From: Raffaelea ambrosiae
Taxonomy: Eukaryota; Ascomycota; Sordariomycetes; Ophiostomatales; Ophiostomataceae
Reading direction: 5' to 3'
DNA: 64,000 nucleotides
Assembly (NCBI GenBank): GCA_002778195.1
Contig: PCDI01000001.1
Coordinates: 5,901,338-5,965,337 of the forward strand
The notes under the pieces are model-generated. The model was not told where the DNA came from and ran no database searches. It worked only from the letters and a program-made list of their open reading frames with translations. This document shows positions 55,188 through 64,000 of the stretch, piece by piece (positions within the stretch are counted from its first letter, which is position 1; every line of letters begins with the position of its first letter). Made by a program: the position numbers and the translations under genes.

Positions 55188-55805
55188 TACGACGAATGTA
55201 AAGCAGGTTACGCGCGAAAATACCTACTAACCGCGTACAAACAAAACCACTCCAAACCACTAAAGTGTAAACTCCGAAACGAAGGAGCTTACGAGGGCTT
55301 TCACGAAGCAGCCCAAAACAAAGATTTACACCGACACTATTAGGTGTATCACCCGAAATGAGCGAAAGAAAACAACATACCCACACCAGAAGACGAGTGC
55401 GAAAAATACGAATATTAAAAACGAAAAGACAACGTCGCACGCCACCGTAAAACGTGTAAAGGGCGAGCGGTCGCCATAGCTCGACACCTTCCCTTAACTA
55501 AACAAAGAAAAAAACTCGCTTACACCATACGGTAAGAAGAAGGAGTGCCTCACTACGTCGGACAACGTATAACACTAGCGCTAAACAATAATACTACGAC
55601 CTTCTCCATCTTTGGAGTAACGCTTATACAAATAGCGTCGAGATACCGATAAAGAGTTATACTCGTAACGAAAGAAGGAAACGACCCCCGAATCGACCTT
55701 AAAAACCCTCGACACGAAGAGGTTATATAAGTATCGTGTGTGACTAACTAATGCCGAACCCACTTTAAAGAAAAGGTAGCTTAAAGAGTTTACTCAAAAC
55801 GTTAC
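55188..55805 (+). pseudogene. C2H2/C2HC zinc-finger block in copy B
   Basis: In the same frame as the gag knuckle. Finger 1 (55188-55250) has the spacing C-x2-C-x12-H-x3-H; the first Cys codon is TAC and the first His codon TAC, each one RIP-type transition from the expected codon. A second, looser unit near 55270-55355 has Cys, Phe, Leu-x2-His-x4-His. A C2HC unit (55398-55457) reads C-x2-[Y]-x11-H-x3-C. A further finger (55737-55805) is C-x4-C-x12-[Y]-x3-[Y], with Phe four residues after the second Cys and both His codons as TAC. The block sits between the gag knuckle and protease. Function in the element is unknown; DNA or RNA binding is a reasonable guess. Confidence 0.6.
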
Positions 55806-56149
55806 TAAAAACGACTAATCGAAGCCTCGTTTTAAAACGACGAATTAAAACATTAGCAGGTCGTGTAAACCAACTTAAACGAATTTTACGCAGTACTAAA
55901 ACTAAAAGAAGAATACTTAGTAGCTTACATAAAGAAACCAAACGACTAAATCCGTTACCCGAACCCGGAGTGCCGCGTCCACGCACAAGCCAAAATCCTC
56001 AACTAACACAAAAGCCTACAACAAGACCTCTAAGATGAAGCCGATCAACGATAAAAAAACGACATAAATCGCTATTAAAAGAACTACAAACGGTCTAAGA
56101 ACGAAGGTTCCTAACAAAAGCCAACAAGGAAAACAACGCTCTAAAGCCA

Positions 56150-59100
56150 TACATCAAAGTACAAATCGTTTACAATGAGACGCTAGCCATAGCAATGGTG
56201 GATTGTAACGCCCAAAGGAACTATATATCCCCCACATTTGTTAACAAACACCAAACACTATAGAAAACTAAGAAGAAACCCTACCAACTCAACACCTTTA
56301 AAAGAAACACCGTATTTTACGGCGGAAGAGTGGTCGATAAAGAGACTAATCATCTCTTAACCCTAGTTTAAAGACGACTTAAGAACCTTTTACTCAACAT
56401 CATAAGATTAACATTATATAAGATTATATTAAGATTACTTTAATTACGAAAGAACAATCCCCGAATCGACTAAACCACTAGCTAGATCTATTAAAACAAT
56501 GCTTAACCAGCGAAAGGAACGGTTAAAAGCGAGGGATAAGAACTAGCCTTTAAGAACAGCTTATAAAAACCAAGCGCTTAAACAAACGCCATCATACCTT
56601 TAAAAGAAAAAGCAAAGTAAGAGGGCTTCGAGAAATCTTTAATAATAAAAAAGGATTTAACCCTTACGCGAACATAGTACTCCGCAAGTGAATCAAAATG
56701 AAAACGAACGTTAACAAAGACGACAAAAGCTAACATACCGTAAATCCTTAAACAATATTAAAAATTCGATAAAGTGTTTTAAAAAACGCTTAACACTAGC
56801 TTACTAAAACACAAACCTTAAAATCATAAAATACCTTTAAAAAAAAGAAAACAACCAAAATTCTATAAAATCTACGAATTAAACGAAACACAACTCAAAG
56901 CACTTAAAGAGTACCTCGACGAAAACTTAAGGAAGAAATACATTAAACCATCTAACTCGCTAATAAGATATCCAATCTTATTCGTTTTAAAGAAAAATAG
57001 AAAACTACGACTATATATCGACTATAAATAACTAAACGATATCACTATTAAAGACCGCTATCTATTACCACTTATTAAAGAACTACGAAATAAACTTTAA
57101 AAAGTATAATAGTTTACAATACTCGACTTACAAGGGGTTTATAACTTAATTTAAATAAAAGACGGAGAGGAATAAAAAACAGCTTTTAAAACGCGATATA
57201 AACACTATGAATACACGGTCATACCCTTCGGTTTAACGAATGCACTTATATCGTTTTAAAATATAATAAACAACGTGTTAAAAGAGTATTTAAACATTAC
57301 GATCATCGTATATTTAAACAACATCCTCATCTTCTCTAAAGACTTAAAAAGCTACGAAAAACACGTGTCGAACGTTTTAAAAAAGCTGTAAAACGTTAAA
57401 CTACTAGTGAAACTAGAGAAAAGCCACTTTCATTAAAAAAAGGTCGACTACCTAAGTTACATCATAAAGCCCGGTTACATACGAATATAAGAAGAAAAGA
57501 TTCAAACCATCAAAAGATAGTTAAAACCCATTAACGTTACGAAAGTTAAAGGGTTTTTAAAATTCGTAAACTTTTACTAATAGTTTATTCATCGCTACGA
57601 AGAAATCGCACGACCTTTAACCAACTTAATAAAGAAAGATTAAAAATTCGAATGAATAATAAAAGAATAAAAAGCATTCGAAGAACTTAAAGAAAGAGTT
57701 TTCAAAGACTCAATACTACACGAAGCGAACTTAACAAAGGAATACGAGGTGAAAACAAACGCTTCCAACTACGTTATCGAAAAACAACTAAAACAACGAG
57801 ATAAACAAAGAAAGCTACACTTCATCGCCTTCTTCTTACACAAATTAAACGAACCAAAGCTTAATTACCCCATTTACGATAAAGAACTTATAATAATCAT
57901 TTACGCGTTTTAAAAATAGTAACACTACTTAATCGGAGTACAACAACAAGTAAAAGTCTTCACTAACTATAAAAACCTAACACAGTTTACAACGACTAAG
58001 GTGTTAAACAAGCGACAAACCCGATGGGCGGAATTCCTATCGTAATTCGATTTTCGAATCGCTTATCGTAAGAAAATAGAAAATAAGAAAGCTAATACGC
58101 TTAGCAAACGTGTAAACCACTAACAAAAGGTATTACAAGAAGTAACGATACTTTTATAACAAAACTAATAAAGGGACCTAGTAATACACCGATAACTGTT
58201 AATAACATATAAAACCAATATAGACCCCAATTAGAAGAAAGAACTAGAAAAGCAGTAGTAAGAAATGACGGAAAAAAAGAAAGAAGAATTCCCGATTATA
58301 AGAGCATAACACAGTTATTATAATAAAATCTATGTACTCTAAGAAAATTAAAAAAACTTTATTAAAGACATTTACGAAGCACGAGTTTATGAACACCAAA
58401 GAATTAAAGCTACTATAAAACGAATCTAAAGGAACTACGACTTCCTTAAAATCAAGAAACTTATCGCAAAAGTCATCGGAAACTACAATGTGTGTAAAAA
58501 GAATAAAATAAAACGCTATAAACCATACGAACTGTTAAAACCCTTACGGATCTTCACCAGACTATAAGAATTCATCAACTTAGACTTTATCGTAAAACTA
58601 CCGAAATTAAAGGAACCCCTTATAAGAACAACCTACGATAACATCTTCGTTATTGTTTACAAACTTATTAAATACGCTTACTTTATATTATATAAAGAAG
58701 TAAGCAACGTAAACGAGCTCGTATATATATTTCTAAAAACCGTTTTAGTTAATCACGGGCTACTAGAGGAAATTATATCGAATAAAGACAAGCTTTTTAA
58801 ATTCAAGTTTTAGCAATCGCTTATAAAACAGTTAAAAATAAAGCATAAAATGTTTATAGCATTCCACTTATAAATAAACGGACAGACGGAAAAAACCAAC
58901 TAAATCATCGAGCAATACTTATAAAGCTATGTAAACTACTCGCAGAATAACTGAGTGTAACTACTACCATTAACATAATTCGCTTATAATAACGTAAACA
59001 CGAGAACGACTAATACATCTTCGTTTTACGCTAACTACGAATTCCACCCGAAAGCGTATTAATAACCAGTATTAAAAGAAAGCTAAGCATAAGCAGCTTT

Positions 59101-59640
59101 ATAGTATAAAGAAAACATAGTGGAAACGTAAAAAACACTCTAAAGAAACCTTAAAAAAATGTAAAAAACTATAACACGATAAACTAATAAGAAAAAAGTT
59201 GAGGGATCAACTCTAACGAAGGGAGGAGTTACATACCTACTTCGTAAAAACATTAAAACTAAAAGACTAAGCGATAAACTAAATCACAAAAAGCTTAACC
59301 CATTTAAAATAAAAAGGAAAATCTTAAAATAAAACTACGAACTCGAGCTATCAAAGGGAATAAAGATTCACTCGGTTTTTTACATTTCGCTTTTAAAACC
59401 AGCACTAAAAAACATCTCAACCAAAACGAACGTAAAACTCGATAACGACGAAATAAAATACAAAGTGAAAAGAATCGTCGAATATAAGGGAAAAGGGAAA
59501 CAAGTTCGCTACCTTATTAAATAAAAAAACTACTTAAACTTAAAAAATACATAAAAACCCGTTATAAACCTAACGAACGCTTAATAAAAGTTAAAAGACT
59601 ACTAAAAGCGGGTTAGCGAAAGAACGATAAAACTCGTATA
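56150..59640 (+). pseudogene. Copy B pol remnant with chromodomain
   Basis: Single minus-one frame relative to gag. Protease: VDCNAQRNYISPTFVNKH from 56198. Reverse transcriptase: about 56860-57440 with YLNNILIFS at 57311-57337, where both catalytic Asp codons read Asn. RNase H: about 57700-58110. Integrase: about 58300-59060, with NHGLLEEIISNKDKLF. Chromodomain: about 59440-59590, YKVKRIVEYKGKGKQVRYLI. Stops appear at positions conserved as Trp and Gln in the family. Chromodomain chromoviruses target heterochromatin through H3K9 methylation; this one is inactive. Confidence 0.85.
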
Positions 59641-59653
59641 ACAAACTAAAAAC

Positions 59654-60157
59654 TCACTTTATAAAGAAGTTCGTCGTAAAGACATTCAAACCCTCTAACA
59701 TCGCACCTCAATCAACTACATTCACAATACTAAAAGACTAAAGCAGCCGAACTGCTTTAAACTCTTTAACGACTACACGGTTCACCGCAGCATAAACCGC
59801 CTCTTAACGCTTCCGCTCCTCAATAACATCCAACTCATCCAGTGTTTTCAAACCACGAGCGGCTAAATCTTTCGCCCTCGTAACTACCTCCTTCTTTTAA
59901 CGACGAAGACGTATCAACTTAATAAACTTTTCGTTTAAAGTCTGTTAAGCGGCACGAAACTCTTCCTCGGCCAGAAACTCAACACCTTTAAGCCGCCGAC
60001 TCTCAGCAATCAAACGGCCCACTATCGAAAAAGGTTAACAACAAAAAAAAAGGGGGGGAGGAAAAGAAAACTCACAAAAAGAAACTGGTTCTTTCGAACC
60101 ATTACACGAACGCTCGCGACGGACGCAAGCAGAACAACGAGAACTGTTCTCAGCCAT
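59654..60157 (-). pseudogene. Antisense intron-containing gene remnant of copy B
   Basis: Lies tail-to-tail with pol. Exon 1 from an ATG at 60157 reads MAENSSRCSACVRRERSCNG, with a C-x2-C-x6-C motif. A 54-base intron (60022-60075) has a GTGAGT donor, a pyrimidine tract and an ATAG acceptor. Exon 2 continues GRLIAESRRLKGVEFLAEEE and a long charged helix, then LEGLNVFTTNFFIK and TGA at 59654-59656. Stops inside fit RIP of Gln or Trp codons. Conserved sequence continues upstream of the chosen ATG in both copies (FNVMLCSFYSFKSFSCR), so the true start may be earlier. Resembles hypothetical fungal proteins with a Cys triad and coiled coil; function unknown. Confidence 0.6.
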
Positions 60158-60334
60158 CCGGCAAGAAAAGCTCTTAAAAGAATAAAAGGAGCAAAGCATT
60201 ACGTTAAACCTTAACAACTCGATCGCGTTAATAAGATCGTCGCGTTAGAGCGACTTCCGCGACTTAGAAACACGAAAAGACATAATGAAAAGCACTTACG
60301 GAAGAAAACAAGAAAGAGTTTTTAAGGATAAAAA

Positions 60335-60353
60335 CAAAGGAGGAGGAGAATAA
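60335..60353 (+). other. Polypurine tract of copy B
   Basis: AAAGGAGGAGGAGAATAA directly precedes the 3' LTR and is the expected plus-strand primer. The complementary sequence sits at the matching place in copy A. Confidence 0.75.
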
Positions 60354-60820
60354 TGTTACGACCCAAGCAGCGGCCCCCGCGGTTAAAGACATAAAAAACA
60401 AACGATTAAACCAAAAAGAAGGAACCCAAGGCGGACAACTACGGCAGAACAAGAATGACATAAACAATCACGTGACGGATCACGGTGNATCACTATGGAG
60501 CAACGATCCAGCTCACGATGGATCACCGGGATCACGACGGATCACTACGGATTAACGATCTGGATCACGGTCTGATGATCCAAGACCTAGATAAAAGAGC
60601 AGGCTCGCTCCCTCGAAGCCGTAGATAGGAAGAGTCAGACTCTTCAGTAGTNAATCTAAGTATTCANNACAATCCCGAATAGCCTTAACAGCTCTCGAAC
60701 ACTCGCTCGCACGCACGAAGAACCAAGACTGCTTTAGTATTGTGAACCCCAAGCCTTGACCGTCCTGTCAACATAAACTCCCACGCAGGTTTATCACTTG
60801 AGAACCCGGTGTTCGTTACA
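60354..60820 (+). repeat. Copy B 3' LTR (467 bp, contains N)
   Basis: Starts TGTTACGACCCAAGCAGCGG and ends GTTCGTTACA. Less RIP-mutated than the 5' LTR. Four undetermined bases at 60488, 60652 and 60667-60668 point to assembly uncertainty, probably from collapsed repeats. Confidence 0.92.
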
Positions 60821-60825
60821 TTACG

Positions 60826-61060
60826 CTCTGCATTAACAACAACTCTGCTATTAAGCTGGCTTAAAGCGACGCTTTCCACCCGCGGTTTAAGCACTTCGAT
60901 ATTAAATATTACTTCTTTAGGGAGCGGGTCGAAGCAGGTTTGTTTAACGTGGAGTACGTTGGTACGAAGGATTAGTTAACGGACGTATTCACCAAGCCCT
61001 TGGCCGGGGATCTCTTTATACGCTTAACTGGGAAGCTTATGAAGCCGGTCAACCCGTAAT
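60826..61060 (+). pseudogene. Copia RNase H C-terminal remnant
   Basis: Reads TLCINNNSAIKLA, a stop, SDAFHPRFKHFDIKYYFFRE, then VEYVGTKD, a stop, and LTDVFTKPLAGDLFIRLTG. This is the canonical end of copia pol (NxSAIKLA, KHIDIRYHFIRE, TKD..AD..TKPL). Only two or three stops are present, so this end is less degraded than the left half. Confidence 0.85.
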
Positions 61061-61189
61061 ATCTCTTTTATTTGAATGTTATTATATTTCTTTTAAGCCT
61101 CACTGAAAAAGGAGGCTCTTTCTCTCTAGTTATTTGGAGGCTCTCGCGGTAGTTGCCGTTGTTTCACTACCACTAAGCCTTAAGGGGAG

Positions 61190-61406
61190 TGTTGGCAAGT
61201 GTTTGCTAGCCAACGGTGCACTCACGTGCACACGCTGCGCTGATTGGCTGGCTGGGCACTAGGCCCCACCTATTTCCACATACAAAAGCTCCTCCGTGTT
61301 GGCCCCTATGTATCTAGACTTTCAACCTTCAACCTATCCTCCTTTTCTTCCAGATAGTCTAGCCCTATACGGTGTTAAATGCAACTATCAAATCATACTT
61401 TTGACA
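61190..61406 (+). repeat. Copia 3' LTR (217 bp)
   Basis: Nearly identical to 46732-46948 (three visible transitions). Followed at once by the target duplication GCTCG. Confidence 0.93.
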
Positions 61407-61411
61407 GCTCG
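61407..61411. repeat. Target-site duplication GCTCG (right)
   Basis: Matches 46727-46731 exactly. Confidence 0.9.
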
Positions 61412-61721
61412 CCCGTGCGGGTAGGTAGTCTTGAATAGAGTGACCGACCCTACTTGTTTCTTTCTACCTAACAACTAACCTGGCCCATCGCCTTTTTCGT
61501 ACAACATGTGCACCCAATACATTAAGAAATGGCTGTCTTGTTTTGAGGATGCGAAAAAAAGACTCTATGCGTGAAGACGAAAGACTTGCTGGTCTAGAGC
61601 AAGAAGTAGAATTTCTAGTCTCTGGGTACTGTCCAGGCTGTCGCGCGTCACAGGTGAGTGCTTCACTATCGTTCACGACACCCCGTCTAATTTTGTGATC
61701 GCCACGCTCGATGCCGGCTTG

Positions 61722-62309
61722 TCAGAAAGGAAGTCGAGCATGCAAGTTGGAACACGAATATGTTTCATACCCTAAGAAAAAGGGGTTAAACGTTATCTTG
61801 TTGGGCGCGTCCAAATTGGCGATTGTTTCTCGGGTGGGATATTGGTCAACGGACCCAGACCTTCCGAAGTCGATAACAATCGGAGTCCCATTTGATTACT
61901 GCAGGGTATTTCCCGGGTGGGAGCCGTTATGAATAATGCAAAAGTCGTGTATTCCGGTCATCACGTCGTAAACATCGGCCACACGGTCTCTCAACTTCTT
62001 TTCTTCGACCTTGAAAAGTTGCTCCATTTTGAAACCGAAAATGCCGTCCTCCTCATCCACCAGCAGATCTGGATGCACAGGTGCAACAGGCGCGTTTTTG
62101 GCCAAAAGGCTGCGAGGGAGGTCGAACCCGTCCTGGACCGATTGACGCTGCCGAGCATTGACGGAAACTTTGCAAATTGGGAAAGCGTCATGCAGTCGAT
62201 GATCCAGCAGCAGAATGTGGGAGTCAGCCCCATAGCATACCGTGCTGGACATGGTCCGTACTTCGTGAACTGGGGCGCTTTGAGGGAGTTGCTGTAGCCC
62301 AGCGGACAT
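61722..62309 (-). pseudogene. Kinase-like pseudogene fragment
   Basis: A minus-strand frame with features of a protein-kinase-like C-lobe. It reads APVAPVHPDLLVDEEDGIFG, VADVYDVMTGIHDFCIIHNG, SHPGNTLQ, then TAA (61896-61898), then GTPIVIDFGRSGSVDQYPTR. HNGSHPGN resembles a degenerate HxD....N catalytic loop and DFG the metal-binding motif. The in-frame TAA between them could be CAA changed by one C-to-T. No N-lobe is visible upstream in any frame, and the frame closes at 61722. It is more likely a decayed gene next to the RIP-affected block than a live one. Confidence 0.45.
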
Positions 62310-62769
62310 AACAGCGTGTGGACGATCGCTCTACTATGTAGTTTCGCTAAGTCGTCCAGCATGAATGCGGTTGTCCTGCGCCATGTGGCAAAGTCCTCTG
62401 TCGCGGCCAAAGAGCAAAACTGGCTGCTGGTCCTCCTCTTTTTCTGCCACGGACATTCGTGCGAACTGGTACTGAATACCGAGGACGGTAACAGTTTGTG
62501 TACGTGGCAGCTTGCAGGATGTCATTGATCCCGATGTCTACGCAACGATCGTCACGCCCCCCTCTTACTCGGGAGGTTGGACGGTTTGCGCAGACTTCAA
62601 TTCTGCTTGACATCTTTTTCTTTTTATAGCCAATAACACAAGTGTTTGCTGTCTATCGATACTCGAGATACAAAACTCCACATCTCCCATCCTCTATTAT
62701 AAAACTTAATCCACGGGCTGTGACGACAGGGTAAAGTGACTACTGAGCGAGCGAGGTATGAAAACGAGA

Positions 62770-62773
<4 letters not shown>

Positions 62774-62800
<27 letters not shown>

Positions 62801-62801
62801 C
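62774..62801. repeat. GA dinucleotide microsatellite
   Basis: A run of about 12 GA units just beyond the stop codon of the transporter gene, in its 3' flank. Confidence 0.75.
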
Positions 62802-62813
62802 AAAGATTATGAC

Positions 62814-64000
62814 TTAGAAGACAGTCCCCTTGACTTGTGGAATGTTCTTGACGTTGATGTTCTTGATGAGGAACATCCAGATCAGCGACAAGCCCATGAT
62901 ACCAGTGCCAACAGCCAGCATGCGCGTTTGGGCATACCCATACGCCTTCTGGATACCGATGCGCTCAGGGCTGCCGACTGCGTAGCTGAGCTGCGTGTCC
63001 AGGTCGTTGTAGATGTCCTCCAGGGCGTCCATGGCGTCAGCTGGGAGGTACATCCCCAGAGCCTTTTCAAACGTGTTGGTCCAGATGGCACCCGAGATGG
63101 TGTTCCCAATGGCACCACCGACATTGCCGGCGACGTAGAGCAGGGCGAGCACGGCAGCGATGTGCTGCTGGTCGACGACAGCCAGAATGGCAAGCTGTTC
63201 GCACAGAATGAAAATGGCACCGCCGACCGAGATAAACACCTGGCACATGACAATGTACCCGATGTATCCGTTGGGCTGGCGGAACTTGATCATGAGGCCC
63301 TGGCCGAGGAGATAGAGCGGGACGGCCAAGTGGAGCAGGTAGCGGAAGTAGCCGGTACGGCGGATGAGGAATCCGATGCCGAGCAGGAGGACGCCCGAGA
63401 CAACATCGAAGGTGCTGCCGACGTAGCCGGCCTCGGCCAGAGTCAAGTTGTTGACGACCTGCAGGAACGACGTAAAGTAGCTGTTCCAGCAGTAGTAGCT
63501 GACCTGGTAGGTGATGTCGATAAGGCAGGCGCCAATGACCGTGCGGTTGGCCAGTAAGCTGATGTTGAGGAAGGGCGTCGGGGCGAGCAGCCACTCGAAC
63601 AGGCCAAAGAGCACCAACACGACAAAGCCGACGACGATCATGGCAATGATGTAACCAGATGCCCAGCCATCGGGGGCGTCGTCGGCGAGGGTGAAGGGCA
63701 GCAGGAAGACGGTAAGGCCGCCGGCAAAGAGGAAGACGCCGACGACTGTTGTCCTTATGGTGAGCATCCAAGACGACAGGTAGACAGAGTAGACAGAGTA
63801 GACTGAGTTGACGGCAAAAAAAAAACAGAAGAGAGAAGCCAAGTCACGCGAACTTACAGTCAAACTCAACCATATAGTGGATGGTGCTCTGCCACCAGTT
63901 GCGGCCGCTCTTCTCGCGGATCAGAAGACCGCGCCGCTTGGCCTTGCGCAGGTTCGCCTTGAGCACGAGGAACAGCGGCGCCGCCACGCACGGCAGGATA
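62814..64000 (-). CDS. MFS siderophore-iron transporter (3' part)
   Basis: The C-terminal ~357 residues of a major-facilitator protein; the 5' part lies beyond the right edge. Exons in the window are 63858-64000 (continuing off the edge) and 62814-63745. They join in phase 1 as IHYMVEFD then FVGVFLFAGGLTVFLLPF. Landmark blocks are LTLAEAGYVGSTFDVVSGVL, FISVGGAIFILCEQLAILAV and VAGNVGGAIGNTISGAIW, followed by MYLPADAMDALEDIYNDLDT, an extracellular loop typical of Sit1/MirB-type siderophore transporters. At least seven membrane segments are visible. Uptake of a ferric siderophore in exchange for protons is expected; the specific siderophore is not predictable. Neighbouring genes give no siderophore cluster. 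Confidence 0.9.

Larger units (their letters stand above)
53574..60820 (+). mobile_element. Chromovirus copy B (full-length Ty3/gypsy element)
   Basis: 7,247-base element with two 467-base LTRs on the plus strand. Order: 5' LTR, gag with CCHC knuckle, zinc-finger block, protease, RT, RNase H, integrase, chromodomain, antisense gene, polypurine tract, 3' LTR. Gag and the zinc fingers lie in one frame; protease through chromodomain lie in the minus-one frame relative to gag. The flanking 5-mers (TCCGT left, TTACG right) do not match, so there is no ordinary target duplication. No convincing tRNA primer site follows the 5' LTR. RIP stops throughout. Confidence 0.88.
46732..61406 (+). mobile_element. 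Ty1/copia LTR retrotransposon, RIP-degraded, with nested chromoviruses
   Basis: Outer element of 14,675 bases bounded by 217-base LTRs and the duplication GCTCG. Left internal sequence (46949-48810) carries gag with a zinc-knuckle remnant, a protease remnant and the pre-integrase region; right internal sequence (60821-61189) carries the C-terminal RNase H. The integrase core and reverse transcriptase are missing, replaced by two chromovirus copies at 48811-60820. Coding frames are full of TAA/TAG stops and TpA, as expected from RIP. It cannot encode functional proteins. The plus-strand polypurine tract AAGGGGAG abuts the 3' LTR. Confidence 0.92.
61412..62813. other. Region between the retrotransposon and the MFS gene
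   Basis: Apart from the kinase-like fragment no gene is supported. Several overlapping frames on both strands at 61900-62530 are mutually exclusive and lack other domains. Confidence 0.45.

Noticed and set aside
54744..55986. Three minus-strand ORFs of 60-92 codons in copy B
   Set aside because: Products of stop-poor complement in RIP-mutated gag and finger sequence; not shared as conserved protein.
62736..63557. 273-codon open frame on the plus strand
   Set aside because: Antisense to the MFS transporter and starting in the GA repeat; Asp/Glu/Val-rich shadow of membrane codons.

Overview
This is a stretch of nuclear chromosome from a filamentous ascomycete, most likely a Sordariomycete. 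Genes are GC-rich and about 1-2 kb apart. Most carry short spliceosomal introns with GTRNGT donors, CTAAC-like branch points and YAG acceptors. Protein families typical of such fungi are present (Dlt1, UNC-45/She4, a siderophore transporter, a mucin-like GPI protein). The species cannot be named from the sequence alone.

Positions 1-45640 hold 21 protein genes, almost all of them housekeeping: a small-molecule methyltransferase, a SET-domain protein with a signal peptide, a Ser/Thr-rich GPI protein, CENP-X/Mhf2, the mitochondrial ADP/ATP carrier, a divergent ribosomal-protein pair (S25 and S5), a GNAT acetyltransferase, a small secreted protein, an AT-hook protein, Dlt1, nucleoporin Ndc1, syntaxin Pep12, Cox18, Alg11, gamma-glutamyltransferase, Trm2, She4/UNC-45, the TFIIH subunit Tfb4, a taspase-like Thr hydrolase and Arp3. 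From Ndc1 onward the genes alternate strand, giving regular divergent promoters and convergent 3' ends. I rebuilt exon structures by hand from splice signals, reading frame and family conservation.

Positions 46727-61411 are a nested retrotransposon block degraded by RIP-like mutation. The outer element is Ty1/copia-type, with 217-bp LTRs and a perfect 5-bp target duplication GCTCG. Its middle is replaced by two Ty3/gypsy chromoviruses that share a 467-bp LTR. Copy A (48811-53573) is the 3' two-thirds of an element on the minus strand. Copy B (53574-60820) is LTR-to-LTR on the plus strand. Together they form an inverted repeat with arms of about 4.76 kb. Copy B carries classical C2H2/C2HC zinc-finger signatures between its gag zinc knuckle and protease. 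Both copies carry an antisense gene beside the 3' LTR, and in copy B that gene still has a recognisable spliceosomal intron. These are the least ordinary features of the window.

Positions 61412-64000 hold a broken kinase-like gene and the 3' part of a siderophore-type MFS transporter that runs off the right edge. I found no tRNA, rRNA or CRISPR. Four N bases lie in copy B's 3' LTR, so the assembly of the nested block needs independent confirmation.
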